NCBI GenBank assembly: GCA_963692995.1
Contig: OY843611.1
Location: forward strand, 1,550,001 to 1,614,000
Reading direction: 5' to 3'
Length of the DNA: 64,000 nucleotides
Origin: Bin87 sp963692995
GTDB taxonomy: Bacteria; Chloroflexota; Dehalococcoidia; Lucifugimonadales; UBA3495
The notes below the pieces were generated by a model. It searched no databases. It saw nothing but the letters and a program-made list of their open reading frames with translations, and was not told the DNA's origin. Made by a program: the position numbers and the translations under genes. Below are positions 1 to 8,096 of this stretch, one piece after another (position 1 is the first letter of the stretch; each line of letters begins with the position of its first letter).

Positions 1-573
1 TAGGGACTCCTCCAGTTGATAGCCGTGGGGCGCGGCAATGGAGAAATTCATGCCGACTGCCGGGCATCCCAGGCACAGGCTCCGCGCCACGTTGTTGCCG
101 TCGCCGATGTACGCGAGATTCAACCCGTCGGTCCGGCCGTGTGTCTCGGCGATCGTCAACAGGTCGGCCATCGTTTGGCAGGGGTGTTCGACATCGGATA
201 GCGCATTTACAACCGGAACACCTCCGTACCGTGCCAAGCCAACCAGGGATTCGTGAGAGTTGACGCGGGCCACGATGCAGTCCACATAACCGCTCAGCAC
301 CCGGGCAACGTCGGATACTGGTTCACGCCTTCCCAATCCTACCTCCTCCGGGCTCATGTAAAGGCTGAAGCCGCCAAGCTCAGCAATCCCGATCTGGAAA
401 CTGACCCGGGTCCTCAGGGATGGCTTTTCAAACAGCAGCGCCACGCGCTGGCCGGCCAGCGGTAGCGCGTCGCCCGATGCAGCGGCCTTCAGTTCCTGCG
501 CCCGAGCGATTAGCCGCCGGGTTTCTTCTGGGGAAACATCGGTGATGGAGAGGAAGTCCCGTTTCGCAGGCAT
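1..573 (-). CDS. argF: Ornithine carbamoyltransferase, N-terminal part (runs off left edge)
   Basis: Catalyses carbamoyl phosphate plus ornithine to citrulline in cytosolic arginine synthesis. The 191 codons in the window begin MPAKRDFLSITDVSPEE and carry the carbamoyl phosphate site FEKPSLRTR near residue 51 and the HPCQ motif (EHPCQTMADLLT) near residue 130, both hallmarks of the family. The C-terminal ornithine-binding half (SMG loop) lies beyond base 1. The start is the ATG at 573; a TATTAT box at 579-584 ends only 5 bases before it, so the transcript may be leaderless. argH lies about 40 kb away at 41,149, so arginine genes are dispersed here. Confidence 0.95.
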   Translation of the reverse strand, partial: MPAKRDFLSITDVSPEETRRLIARAQELKAAASGDALPLAGQRVALLFEKPSLRTRVSFQIGIAELGGFSLYMSPEEVGLGRREPVSDVARVLSGYVDCIVARVNSHESLVGLARYGGVPVVNALSDVEHPCQTMADLLTIAETHGRTDGLNLAYIGDGNNVARSLCLGCPAVGMNFSIAAPHGYQLEESL

Positions 574-670
574 GTTCAATAATAGACTCCAGGCCACATT
601 CATCGACCGGCGCTATGATAGCATAAAGCCACCCAAAGAACTGGTTTTCGTCCCGAAGATAGGAGCGATA

Positions 671-1090
671 ATGACCGAACACCGCAACGGCGCTGGAAAC
701 GGATTAGTCCCGGGTTTGATTGGGCGGCGCGACGTACTGGTTTGCGAGCACAATGCGGCGCCCCACGTCGCCAAGCTCAGTACGCCGTCAATGATCCGCG
801 CAATGGAACAGGCCTCGCAACGGGCGATACTTGATTATTTGCCCGCCGAAGAGTCAACGGTGGGTTTCGAGGTAAATATTCGGCACGTTGCCGGGGCCGA
901 CATCGGCGCCACTGTCGTCGCCGTAGCCGAGCTGGAGCGCATTGACGGGCGTTGGCTTTATTTCAGGGTCGAGGCTTTCGACGGCGACCGCACCATCGGC
1001 GTCGGAACCCACCGCCGCGCCATCATCACCCTGCCGCCTGAAGCTGCGAACCGTGGTGGTGGCAACGATAGCCACACTCACGAACTTTGA
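671..1090 (+). CDS. FlK-like hotdog thioesterase
   Basis: A 139-residue single-domain protein of the fluoroacetyl-CoA thioesterase-like hotdog family, expected to hydrolyse a short acyl-CoA in the cytosol. The catalytic Thr-Glu-His of FlK (T42, E50, H76) can be matched by T38, E46 and H72 with identical spacing, and the C-terminal strand GVGTHRRAII matches the family. The ATG at 671 follows AGGAG at 661-665; an in-frame ATG at 542 overlaps the argF start and lacks a ribosome site. It is divergent from argF and ends in front of a strong hairpin. Fluoroacetyl-CoA itself is an unlikely substrate; the FlK-specific gating residues were not checked. Confidence 0.8.
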   Translation: MTEHRNGAGNGLVPGLIGRRDVLVCEHNAAPHVAKLSTPSMIRAMEQASQRAILDYLPAEESTVGFEVNIRHVAGADIGATVVAVAELERIDGRWLYFRVEAFDGDRTIGVGTHRRAIITLPPEAANRGGGNDSHTHEL

Positions 1091-1122
1091 CCGGCATCCG
1101 GTCGGCTTAGGTCTGCGAACAG

Positions 1123-1155
1123 AACCGGCGCCGGATCGATACCGGCGCCGGTTTT
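1123..1155. terminator. Bidirectional rho-independent terminator
   Basis: A perfect 12-bp stem (1123-1134 with 1142-1153, AACCGGCGCCGG and its complement) closes a 7-base loop and is followed by TTTT on the plus strand. It sits between the convergent thioesterase and NHL genes, so it probably ends both transcripts. Confidence 0.75.
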
Positions 1156-1175
1156 GCTCGACAATTTGATGGAGC

Positions 1176-2225
1176 CTACAGGTTGAACTGCGGATCCAGG
1201 TATTCGTCGTCCTTCTGGTAAACCTGGAGCCGCGAACGCAGGGTGTCGCACACCAGGAGCCGATTGTTGGCGCGGTCGAACGTTACGCCCATCGGCATCC
1301 GGAAAGTCCGTTGCTGCTGTTCCAGGTCCGGAACGCGGCGGCGGGCCTTGACCATGTCCGGGTTGGCGTTCAGGGACAGGTCGCCCCATTCCGACACCTC
1401 GGTAGCGTCGCCTTCCAGATAGGCCATGGGACGGGCATCCGCGTCGTAGATCACCACGCGCTCGTTGAGCCAGTCCGCCACATAAACGTCGCCTTCGTTG
1501 TCAATCGTCACATCCAGGGGATGGTTCAACTCGCCGGAGCGGGTGCCCCGGCTTCCGAAAGTGCGTAGATGGGTGCCACCGGGGGTGTACTTCTGCACCC
1601 GATGGTTGCCCCAGTCAGCAATATACAGGTCGCCAGCGGCATCGATGGCTATGCCAGAAGGCATTTCCAGGTCTTCCGGGCCATTTCCCTTGACGCCAAA
1701 GCCGCCGAGGTACTCGCCGTCCTTGCTGAACTTTTGGATTCGGCTCGATCGGGACGAAACTACCCAGAGGTTGTCGTCGGCGTCGAAGGCCAATCCGGCC
1801 GCGCCGCTGAGCTGGCCTTCACCGTCACCAGCCTCGCCCCAATGCTTCTGCAGGTCCCCGTCGGCGTCGAACACGGCCACCATGTTCTTCCACTCGTCGG
1901 AAGCATACACATTGCCGGCGGAGTCGGCAGCGATCCCGGTGATCCACTCGAACAAACCCCGGGAACTGGCCTGATAAGCGATCCCTTCCCGGCCAAACTC
2001 GCCCAGGAACTCCTCGCCACCCTTCCCATCGGTGTTGCCGATAGTGCACTTGGTGATTCGTGCGCTGGGATTCTGCTCGCCGCCACGGCTGGCGACGTAC
2101 ATCGTCCCGTCGTCAAGAGCTACTACTCCGACCGGCTGGCTGAAGCCCATCCCCACCTGACCCTGGCGGCCAACGTTCTTGACGTACAGCCATGCCCGAC
2201 CGCTTGCTACGGTATTCTGGGCCAT
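1176..2225 (-). CDS. NHL-repeat beta-propeller protein
   Basis: A 349-residue protein made of NHL repeats; typical units are GIAIDAAGDLYIADWGNHRV (about residues 190-215) and DVTIDNEGDVYVADWLNERV (about 240-260), with weaker copies near 31, 94 and 140. Such repeats form a five- or six-blade propeller that binds protein or ligand. No signal peptide is visible. The ATG at 2225 is preceded by GGAGGAATAACT. It is the last gene of the operon DUF1800-DUF1501-NHL, so it may recognise or scaffold the product handled by those two. No enzymatic residues can be assigned. Confidence 0.82.
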   Translation of the reverse strand: MAQNTVASGRAWLYVKNVGRQGQVGMGFSQPVGVVALDDGTMYVASRGGEQNPSARITKCTIGNTDGKGGEEFLGEFGREGIAYQASSRGLFEWITGIAADSAGNVYASDEWKNMVAVFDADGDLQKHWGEAGDGEGQLSGAAGLAFDADDNLWVVSSRSSRIQKFSKDGEYLGGFGVKGNGPEDLEMPSGIAIDAAGDLYIADWGNHRVQKYTPGGTHLRTFGSRGTRSGELNHPLDVTIDNEGDVYVADWLNERVVIYDADARPMAYLEGDATEVSEWGDLSLNANPDMVKARRRVPDLEQQQRTFRMPMGVTFDRANNRLLVCDTLRSRLQVYQKDDEYLDPQFNL

Positions 2226-2258
2226 AGTTATTCCTCCACTTGCTCTGCGTTGGTCAGG

Positions 2259-2290
2259 ACGGCGGCGCCAAATCGAAGCGCCGCCGCCGT
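2259..2290 (-). other. Intercistronic GC-rich hairpin (DUF1501/NHL gap)
   Basis: ACGGCGGCG at 2259-2267 pairs with CGCCGCCGT at 2282-2290. There is no U-tract in the direction of the operon, so it looks like an RNA-processing or stability element rather than a full terminator. Confidence 0.4.
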
Positions 2291-2309
2291 TTTCGTTGGG
2301 CCGATGAAC

Positions 2310-3443
2310 TTACTTCTGGATGAAGTCCACCTTGGGGAAGGCGCCGTTGACGATGGGGTTAGCGTCCATCCCGAGCCAGTCTTCAACAATGCTGGAGTAT
2401 GCGCCGCGGAAGTCGTAGTTGGGAACCAGGTCACCCTGTTCCAGGTCCTCGTTCTTCCGAGAGGGATACTCGCCGTAGAAGCCGCCCTTGACCGAGTCGC
2501 CCACGGCGAACGCAACGCCGGCTGCGCCGTGATCGGTGCCGGAGCCGTTGTCACGAACCCGGCGGCCAAACTCGGAGAACAGGTACATGACGATGTTCTC
2601 GCCGGTGTTGTGCTCCTTCATATCCTCGAAGAAGGCGCTGATGCCCTCGGAAACTTCCTTCCACAGCACCGGGTGGGCCGCGGCCTCACCGGCGTGGGTG
2701 TCGAAGCTGCCGTGCTGGGTGTAGAAAATCTTCGTGCCCAGATCCGCCATGTACACCTGGGCGATGTCGCGGAGGTGCATGGCAATGGGGCTGTTGGGAT
2801 ATTCCACGTTGCTGGAGTACCGTTCCGGCGCGATCTTCACGATGTCGGCGCCGATCATGGCGTCGGTGCCGGTGGAGCGCAGATAGTCGTTGACGTAGCT
2901 GCCGCCCACGGTGGGCGAATACATCTTGGAGAACAGGTCCAAAGCCTTGGAGCGCTGGTCAGTATCGGAGATGCCGGTCAGCAGACCGTAAGTGCTCAGA
3001 TCAGCGATGGCCGCTACCGGAACACCGGGGACGGCCAGCGCGCGGGGCAGCCCGTGGCCGAAGTTGATGGCCGTCAGCACGTTCTCTTTGTTGGGATCCA
3101 TCTCGCGGGCGACCCGGCCGGCCCAGCCTTCCGTTCCCACCTTGTCCGGTTCGCAGGTGTGCCAGATGTCCATGCTGCGGAAGTGCGAGCGGGGGCTGTC
3201 AGCGTAGCCGATGCCGTGGATTACGGCGACCTTGCCCTGGTCAAACAGATCTTTCATCGGACCCATGGTGGGAGCGAAACCGAGCTCGTCGGTGACGGGG
3301 ATAATGCTCTCACGCTCGTAACGGACCGCGGGCCGGTTGTCATAGTACAACGGGTCGTTGTAGGGGATCACCGTGTTGAAGTAGTCGTTGCCGCCGGTGA
3401 GCTGCAGGACCACGATCACCGGATCTTTCTTGGTGGAGGTCAT
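2310..3443 (-). CDS. DUF1501 family protein
   Basis: A 377-residue DUF1501 protein, a family in the alkaline-phosphatase-like fold of unknown reaction. Family blocks are visible: LTGGNDYFNTVIPYND at residues 16-31, the block with HGIGYADSPRSHFRSMDIW, and SEFGRRVRDNGSGTDHG with VKGGFYGEYPS. The start is the ATG at 3443 after AAGGAG, giving a protein that begins at the domain itself. Many DUF1501 proteins carry a Tat signal; none is seen here, so this copy should be cytosolic. It follows the DUF1800 gene, its usual partner, with a 95-base gap that holds a hairpin. Confidence 0.9.
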   Translation of the reverse strand: MTSTKKDPVIVVLQLTGGNDYFNTVIPYNDPLYYDNRPAVRYERESIIPVTDELGFAPTMGPMKDLFDQGKVAVIHGIGYADSPRSHFRSMDIWHTCEPDKVGTEGWAGRVAREMDPNKENVLTAINFGHGLPRALAVPGVPVAAIADLSTYGLLTGISDTDQRSKALDLFSKMYSPTVGGSYVNDYLRSTGTDAMIGADIVKIAPERYSSNVEYPNSPIAMHLRDIAQVYMADLGTKIFYTQHGSFDTHAGEAAAHPVLWKEVSEGISAFFEDMKEHNTGENIVMYLFSEFGRRVRDNGSGTDHGAAGVAFAVGDSVKGGFYGEYPSRKNEDLEQGDLVPNYDFRGAYSSIVEDWLGMDANPIVNGAFPKVDFIQK

Positions 3444-3495
3444 TGCGTATCTCCTTGTCGTAATGTGCGTGGCTTGGTTCGTCCGGAGGGGGATT

Positions 3496-3525
3496 AGAGC
3501 CGGCCACAATCACGCGGCCGGCTCT
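3496..3525 (-). other. Intercistronic hairpin (DUF1800/DUF1501 gap)
   Basis: AGAGCCGGCC at 3496-3505 and GGCCGGCTCT at 3516-3525 form a perfect 10-bp stem with a 10-base loop. No U-run follows in the direction of transcription, so partial termination or mRNA protection is more likely than a full stop. Confidence 0.5.
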
Positions 3526-3538
3526 ACTGTCTCCAGAT

Positions 3539-4939
3539 TTAGCCGAACTGGTACTCGGTGGTGGCGCTAATCAGAGCCATGGTCTCGCCGATGCGGGTGG
3601 CGGCCGCAGGGCGGTCGTCCCAGTCAACATTGCCGCCCGCGCGGACGTGCTCGGCCAGTTGGCCCCGCGTCTCTTCGCTAAGCTCGATGAAGCCCATGTA
3701 CTCGGTGCAGGCATCAAGTATGTGATCGGGCGTCTCGACACCCTCGGAGCGCATCCGGTCGATGATGTCGCGCATGCCCGGAAGCTCGGGGTCGGAAACC
3801 CGGTCGGCCACGAAGTTGATGCGAGCCAGCAGCGCGCCGGAGTTGATCCACTCGAGACCGGTGTGCCAGCCTTCTACCGACGGCGGGTCCAGGATCGACT
3901 GACCCATGTAGGTGGGTTCCTTGCCGATGTTCAGTATGCCGGGGTCGGGGTTCTCAAAGAGGCCGACCATGCGCAGGGTGCCGGCGACCACTTCGGCAGG
4001 GCTCTTAATTTTCTGGTAGCGGGCGTCCTTGAACCACTGCGAGTTGAACATGTGCCGAAGGACGGTCCTCATATTGAAGTTGGAGTCCTCGAACACCTGG
4101 CACATCTCTTCCAGGGCATCCTCGTCACGGGCCGGCTCAATGGTCCAGGCGGGAACCTGCGGCTCGTCAGCGACGAAGAAGTTGTAGAGGTGGCGGCAGA
4201 TGAAGCGGGAGGTCGCGGGCTCTTCGAGGACGATGTCGATGATGTCCTCACCGTCAAAGTTGCCGGTGCGACCCAGGAACGTCTTTTCACCGAAGTCGTG
4301 GTCGGCTTCGTTGTAGTTGAATTTCCAGGGATAGCGGCCGTAGGGAGCCCGCGGCAGCTTCGCTTGTATCGTCCAGCCGGTGAAGGCGCGCGAGCACTCG
4401 CGAACGTCAACCTCGGTGTAGTTAGAAACGCCCATCGAGAAGAGTTCCAGCAGCTCGCGGCCCCAGTTCTCGTTAACGGCGTCCCGATGGTTCTCATTGT
4501 TGTCCAGCCAGAAGATCATGGCCGGATTCTTGGACAGCTCAATGAGAATGTCCCGATAGTTGCCCATGCCGTATTCCCGGAACATGTCAATCTGCTCAAG
4601 CAACTGGTCGCAGTTGTCAACCTTGGAGTTGCCGGTGGCGAATACATGGTGCCAGAAGAGGGTCATCTTCTCTTCCAGCGGCCGGTCGCTGGAAACCATG
4701 TTGTACATCCAGTTGGCCTGACCGGAATAGGGAACACCGCCCGGGAGCAGGAAGCTGGGGTGATAGCGCAGCAGCAGCGCCATCTTGCCGCCTTCGTTAT
4801 CGGCGGGCGGGCTGAGTAGCTCTTCTACAGTGGCTTCGTAACCCTGAGCAACGCATCGCTCCAGCTCTGCGCGGTTGGCGCCAAAGCCGGCGCGCCGCAT
4901 CAAGTGGGCCATCAATGCCAAGTCATCCTTGTATGACAT
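3539..4939 (-). CDS. DUF1800 family protein
   Basis: A 466-residue DUF1800 protein of unknown biochemical function. Conserved blocks include HLMRRAGFGANRAELE (residues 12-27), FWHHVFATGNSKV, NENWGRELLELFSMG followed by YTEVDVRECSRAFTGW, and DPPSVEGWHTGLEWINS. Length is normal. The ATG at 4939 follows GGAGG. It is the first gene of the three-gene minus operon with DUF1501 and the NHL protein. DUF1800/DUF1501 pairs are common in Planctomycetota, Bacteroidota and Chloroflexota; a role in surface or extracellular polymer biology is often guessed but is not shown by the sequence. No signal peptide is visible. Confidence 0.9.
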   Translation of the reverse strand: MSYKDDLALMAHLMRRAGFGANRAELERCVAQGYEATVEELLSPPADNEGGKMALLLRYHPSFLLPGGVPYSGQANWMYNMVSSDRPLEEKMTLFWHHVFATGNSKVDNCDQLLEQIDMFREYGMGNYRDILIELSKNPAMIFWLDNNENHRDAVNENWGRELLELFSMGVSNYTEVDVRECSRAFTGWTIQAKLPRAPYGRYPWKFNYNEADHDFGEKTFLGRTGNFDGEDIIDIVLEEPATSRFICRHLYNFFVADEPQVPAWTIEPARDEDALEEMCQVFEDSNFNMRTVLRHMFNSQWFKDARYQKIKSPAEVVAGTLRMVGLFENPDPGILNIGKEPTYMGQSILDPPSVEGWHTGLEWINSGALLARINFVADRVSDPELPGMRDIIDRMRSEGVETPDHILDACTEYMGFIELSEETRGQLAEHVRAGGNVDWDDRPAAATRIGETMALISATTEYQFG

Positions 4940-5016
4940 CCGGTGCCTCCTTACTGTAATTTGGTGCCGCGTTAATAGCCGATCCTTACCGGGCCGACTC
5001 TACGACGATTTCCCGT

Positions 5017-5045
5017 AGTTTAATTTAGACGTAACCCCGTGTCAA
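5017..5045 (-). promoter_or_regulatory. Sigma-70-like promoter of the DUF1800 operon
   Basis: On the minus strand TTGACA (5040-5045) is followed after 17 bases by TAAACT (5017-5022), about 78 bases upstream of the DUF1800 ATG. The -35 is a perfect match and the -10 matches 4 of 6. Confidence 0.5.
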
Positions 5046-5171
5046 CCAAAAACGGCTTACGGCTCAAACTTGATAACCATTATAAACTGGTAATGCAAGG
5101 GCAACAGAAACGGTTCAACCCCGGTCGCCCTTTCCGCCCCTTTCGCCGTCCGTCAGGATATTCCTGTGGGC

Positions 5172-5200
5172 TTTATCCGGCCAACCCTGCGCCGTATAAT
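5172..5200 (+). promoter_or_regulatory. Probable promoter of the double-cupin gene
   Basis: A perfect TATAAT at 5195-5200 lies 40 bases before the ATG at 5241; the -35 candidate TTTATC at 5172-5177 is weak. The remaining intergenic stretch 4940-5240 shows no gene. Confidence 0.38.
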
Positions 5201-5240
5201 CTCAACGGAACTCAGATCCCGACAACAAGGAGAAACCCTG

Positions 5241-5945
5241 ATGCAACCCATCATCCATAATATTAAGGACTACCCGGCGGGCTCCCCGGCGCGGCTCATC
5301 AGTGCCGACGACAACCCAGCCTTGGTTACGTTGGCCTACTCCGTCATTGAGCCGGGTGGCGCCAGCTCCCACCACATCCATGAGTGGGAGCATGAAGTGT
5401 ATATCATCGAGGGCAGCGGCACTCTGGTGGCCGACGGAAAAGAATATCCCGTCAAAGCGGGCGACGCCATGTTCATCCCGCCCATGGTCGACCACGTTAC
5501 ACGCAATGATGGCGACGTGGACATTCGGCGCATTGAGATAAATCCTCTGTCGGCGGCCAGCGGCAACGCCCGGCCCGGCGGTTCCGAACCGGGAGCCGGC
5601 ACGCCTCCGGTAATCCGCAACCACGCCGATCTGAACGCTGAAACCGGCCACACCATGCTCGGTGGCCGCGATGGGTGTCCCAATTACCTGATGCTTTACA
5701 ACGGCGCGATGCTGCCCGGCGCGGTAAGCCACCCCGAAACCGGAGGGCACAATCACGCCTGGGATCATACCGTATTCATCCTGGAAGGTTCCGGCGCCTT
5801 GGTGGTCTCAGGCCAGGAATACGCCGTAACCGCCGGCGACGCCGTCCTGGTGCCTCCCGGGGAACACCACCAATGGAAGAACGAAACTGACGCCCCCATG
5901 CTCCGCGTGACCTTCAACGACATCGCGTCGGAGGGGCATGGTTAG
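5241..5945 (+). CDS. Double-cupin protein
   Basis: A 234-residue protein with two cupin_2 barrels, cytosolic. The first (about 35-100) has the metal set H45, H47 and E52 in SHHIHEWEHE; the second (about 165-225) has HNHAWDHTVFILEG, where the Glu ligand position is Thr, so only the N-terminal barrel looks fully able to bind metal. The start is the ATG at 5241 behind AAGGAG; upstream in-frame codons lack a ribosome site. Such bicupins may be dioxygenases, isomerases or sugar-binding proteins; the substrate cannot be read. The enolase gene follows after 100 bases on the same strand. Confidence 0.85.
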   Translation: MQPIIHNIKDYPAGSPARLISADDNPALVTLAYSVIEPGGASSHHIHEWEHEVYIIEGSGTLVADGKEYPVKAGDAMFIPPMVDHVTRNDGDVDIRRIEINPLSAASGNARPGGSEPGAGTPPVIRNHADLNAETGHTMLGGRDGCPNYLMLYNGAMLPGAVSHPETGGHNHAWDHTVFILEGSGALVVSGQEYAVTAGDAVLVPPGEHHQWKNETDAPMLRVTFNDIASEGHG

Positions 5946-6045
5946 GCATATGCCCGTCCCGGGCGCAACGACCCCACGGCGAAATGCTTGGTAACGCGAT
6001 CGCCGCTGCCTCGCACCTTCCGCCATCATGACTGGACGATAACGG

Positions 6046-7356
6046 ATGCCCACTCCCACCACCATCGCTTCCGTCCGTGCCCGGGAAGTCCTTGACTCTC
6101 GGGGCAACCCTACCGTGGAGGTTGACATATCATTGGACGGCGGCGCCTTTGGCCGAGCTATCGTCCCGTCCGGCGCCTCTACGGGCCGCTACGAAGCGGT
6201 CGAACTGAGGGACGGTGACCCGGCGCGATACGCGGGTCTGGGGGTCTTGCGGGCAGTGGGGGCGGTCAACGATGTCATCGGACCGTCCCTCGCCGGCCAG
6301 GCTGATGCCGCTGACCAACCCGTCCTGGACAATTGGCTCCGGGAACTCGACGGGACCGCCAGCAAAGCCAACCTGGGCGCCAACGCCATCCTGGGCGTCT
6401 CCCTCGCCGCCGCCCACGCCGCCGCCGCCGCCACGGGCCAGCCGCTGTACCGATACCTGGGCGGGCCCAACGCCACTACCTTGCCCCTGCCCATGGTCAA
6501 TATCATCAGCGGCGGAAGACACGCTGCCGGCGGATTAGACATGCAGGACTTCCTCGCCATTCCCATCGGCGCCGAGACCTATCGTAACGCCCTGCGGATG
6601 GTAGTGGCGGTGCACCGTGCAGTGGGCCGGCTTCTGTCCCAGTCCGGAACCGGCGCCTACGGGGTGGCCGATGAGGGAGGTTACGGACCGCCGTTGCCCT
6701 GTCACGAGGATGCCTTGGGCCTACTCTACGATGCCACGCGGTTGGCGGGTTATCGCTGCGCCCGAGACGGGGACATCGCCATCGGCCTGGACGTCGCCGC
6801 CACCGAATTTGCGGTAGCTGATGGCGCCTATACTCTCCGGGCTGAAGGCCGGTCATTCACGTCTGTTGAGTTGGCCGATTTGCTGGCTCATTGGCAACTG
6901 ACGTACCCGATAATATCCATTGAGGACGGGTTGTCCGAAGACGATTGGGAAGGCTGGCAGTATCTGACCGCTAAAATGGGCCGCGTAACACAGCTGATTG
7001 GCGACGACCTGTTCACCACTAATCCAACGCGGTTGACCCGGGGCGCCGATCTGGGAATCGCCAACTCGGTGCTGGTCAAACCGAACCAAATTGGCACCCT
7101 CACCGAAACCCTGGAAACCGTGCGACTCGCCCAAGAGCGTGGCTACCTGCCGGTCATTTCGGCCCGGTCCGGTGAAACGGAAGACGCCACCATCGCTGAC
7201 TTGGCGGTAGCGACCGGCGCCGGCCAAATTAAAATCGGCTCCATCACTCGATCCGAACGCCTTGCCAAATACAACCGCCTGCTCCGGATCGAAGAAGAGT
7301 TGGGGGAACGGGCCCAGTTCGCGGGTCGTGACGTTTTTGCCCGGTTTCTCAGTTGA
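6046..7356 (+). CDS. eno: Enolase-family protein with altered active site
   Basis: A 436-residue protein that aligns over its full length with glycolytic enolase (2-phosphoglycerate to phosphoenolpyruvate). Retained: SGAST loop, GGRHA histidine, DEGG acid, Mg ligands in GLDVAATEF, SIEDGL and IGDDLF, the base Lys in VLVKPNQIG, and GQIKIGS Lys. Changed: the block normally SHRSGETED reads SARSGETED, so the conserved His (H373 in yeast) is Ala at residue 372 by direct codon reading, and the Glu of QEF (E168 in yeast) is Asp in MQDFLAIP. Insertions are absent. It is probably a paralogue with changed activity or substrate, unless it is the only enolase. rsmG follows directly. Confidence 0.85.
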   Translation: MPTPTTIASVRAREVLDSRGNPTVEVDISLDGGAFGRAIVPSGASTGRYEAVELRDGDPARYAGLGVLRAVGAVNDVIGPSLAGQADAADQPVLDNWLRELDGTASKANLGANAILGVSLAAAHAAAAATGQPLYRYLGGPNATTLPLPMVNIISGGRHAAGGLDMQDFLAIPIGAETYRNALRMVVAVHRAVGRLLSQSGTGAYGVADEGGYGPPLPCHEDALGLLYDATRLAGYRCARDGDIAIGLDVAATEFAVADGAYTLRAEGRSFTSVELADLLAHWQLTYPIISIEDGLSEDDWEGWQYLTAKMGRVTQLIGDDLFTTNPTRLTRGADLGIANSVLVKPNQIGTLTETLETVRLAQERGYLPVISARSGETEDATIADLAVATGAGQIKIGSITRSERLAKYNRLLRIEEELGERAQFAGRDVFARFLS

Positions 7357-7379
7357 TCGCGAACCCTGACCCATCGGCC

Positions 7380-8096
7380 ATGGCGAGCCTGTCCCAGCAC
7401 GCGAAACGGCTCGGTGTTTGCTTGTCACACGATCAACTGGACCTCTTTTCCCATTACACGCGCCTGTTGGCCGAAGGAAACCGGCGCGCTAACCTCACCG
7501 CCATTACCGACCCGGCCGAAGTCCAAGTCCGCCACTACCTCGATTCACTCACCGCCGTGCTGGTCAATACCGAGTGGAAGGACCGTCTGCGGGTCATAGA
7601 TTTGGGCGCTGGCGCCGGGTTTCCTGGAGTGCCGCTCAAAATAGCCTTTCCCGGAATCGCCCTGACCCTGGTGGAATCGGTCGGCAAAAAGACTGCGTTC
7701 CTCCGGGATCTTGTCGAAAAATTGGGACTTCCGGACGTCGAGGTGTTAACTACACGAGCCGAGGAGCTGGCCCGCGTCGAAGGCTACCGCGGTCAATTCG
7801 ATGTTGCCCTGGCCCGTGGCGTCGGCGCCTTGCCGGTGTTGATCGAGTACGCATTGCCGCTGTGCAAGGGTCACGGAAAATTGCTGGCCTGGAAAGGCAA
7901 GGACGGGCCGGCAGAGGCCCGGGCGTCGGCCAACGCTCTGGCCGAACTTGGGGGCAACATTACCCAAATGTATCCGGTGACTACTGTGTCGCCGCCTTTG
8001 CCTCCGGATCGCTGGCTAATTTGCGTACAGAAGATCCGTCGCACTCCTGGCCGTTACCCCCGGCGCGTGGGTATTCCGGCGAAACAGCCGCTATGA
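7380..8096 (+). CDS. rsmG: 16S rRNA (guanine527-N7)-methyltransferase
   Basis: Methylates G527 of 16S rRNA using S-adenosylmethionine. The protein (238 residues from this start) shows the N-terminal helical part FSHYTRLLAEGNRRANLTAI, the SAM motif VIDLGAGAGFPGVPLKIAFP, then LVESVGKKTAFLRDL and ARGVGALPVLIEYALP, all typical of RsmG/GidB. The ATG at 7380 is chosen; a TTG at 7353 overlapping the enolase TGA is an alternative and would couple translation. It is convergent with the AOR gene, and the two coding regions overlap by 6 bases (8091-8096). Confidence 0.93.
   Translation: MASLSQHAKRLGVCLSHDQLDLFSHYTRLLAEGNRRANLTAITDPAEVQVRHYLDSLTAVLVNTEWKDRLRVIDLGAGAGFPGVPLKIAFPGIALTLVESVGKKTAFLRDLVEKLGLPDVEVLTTRAEELARVEGYRGQFDVALARGVGALPVLIEYALPLCKGHGKLLAWKGKDGPAEARASANALAELGGNITQMYPVTTVSPPLPPDRWLICVQKIRRTPGRYPRRVGIPAKQPL

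Noticed and set aside
1569..3497. Long plus-strand open frame (642 codons) opposite the NHL and DUF1501 genes
   Set aside because: It is antisense to two well-supported genes, has no ribosome site or family motif, and arises from high-GC codon bias.
3647..4819. Plus-strand open frame opposite DUF1800
   Set aside because: It mirrors the codon structure of the DUF1800 gene and shows no recognisable protein.
5039..5260. Short plus-strand frame before the double cupin
   Set aside because: No ribosome site or motif; it overlaps the promoter region and the real cupin start in another frame.
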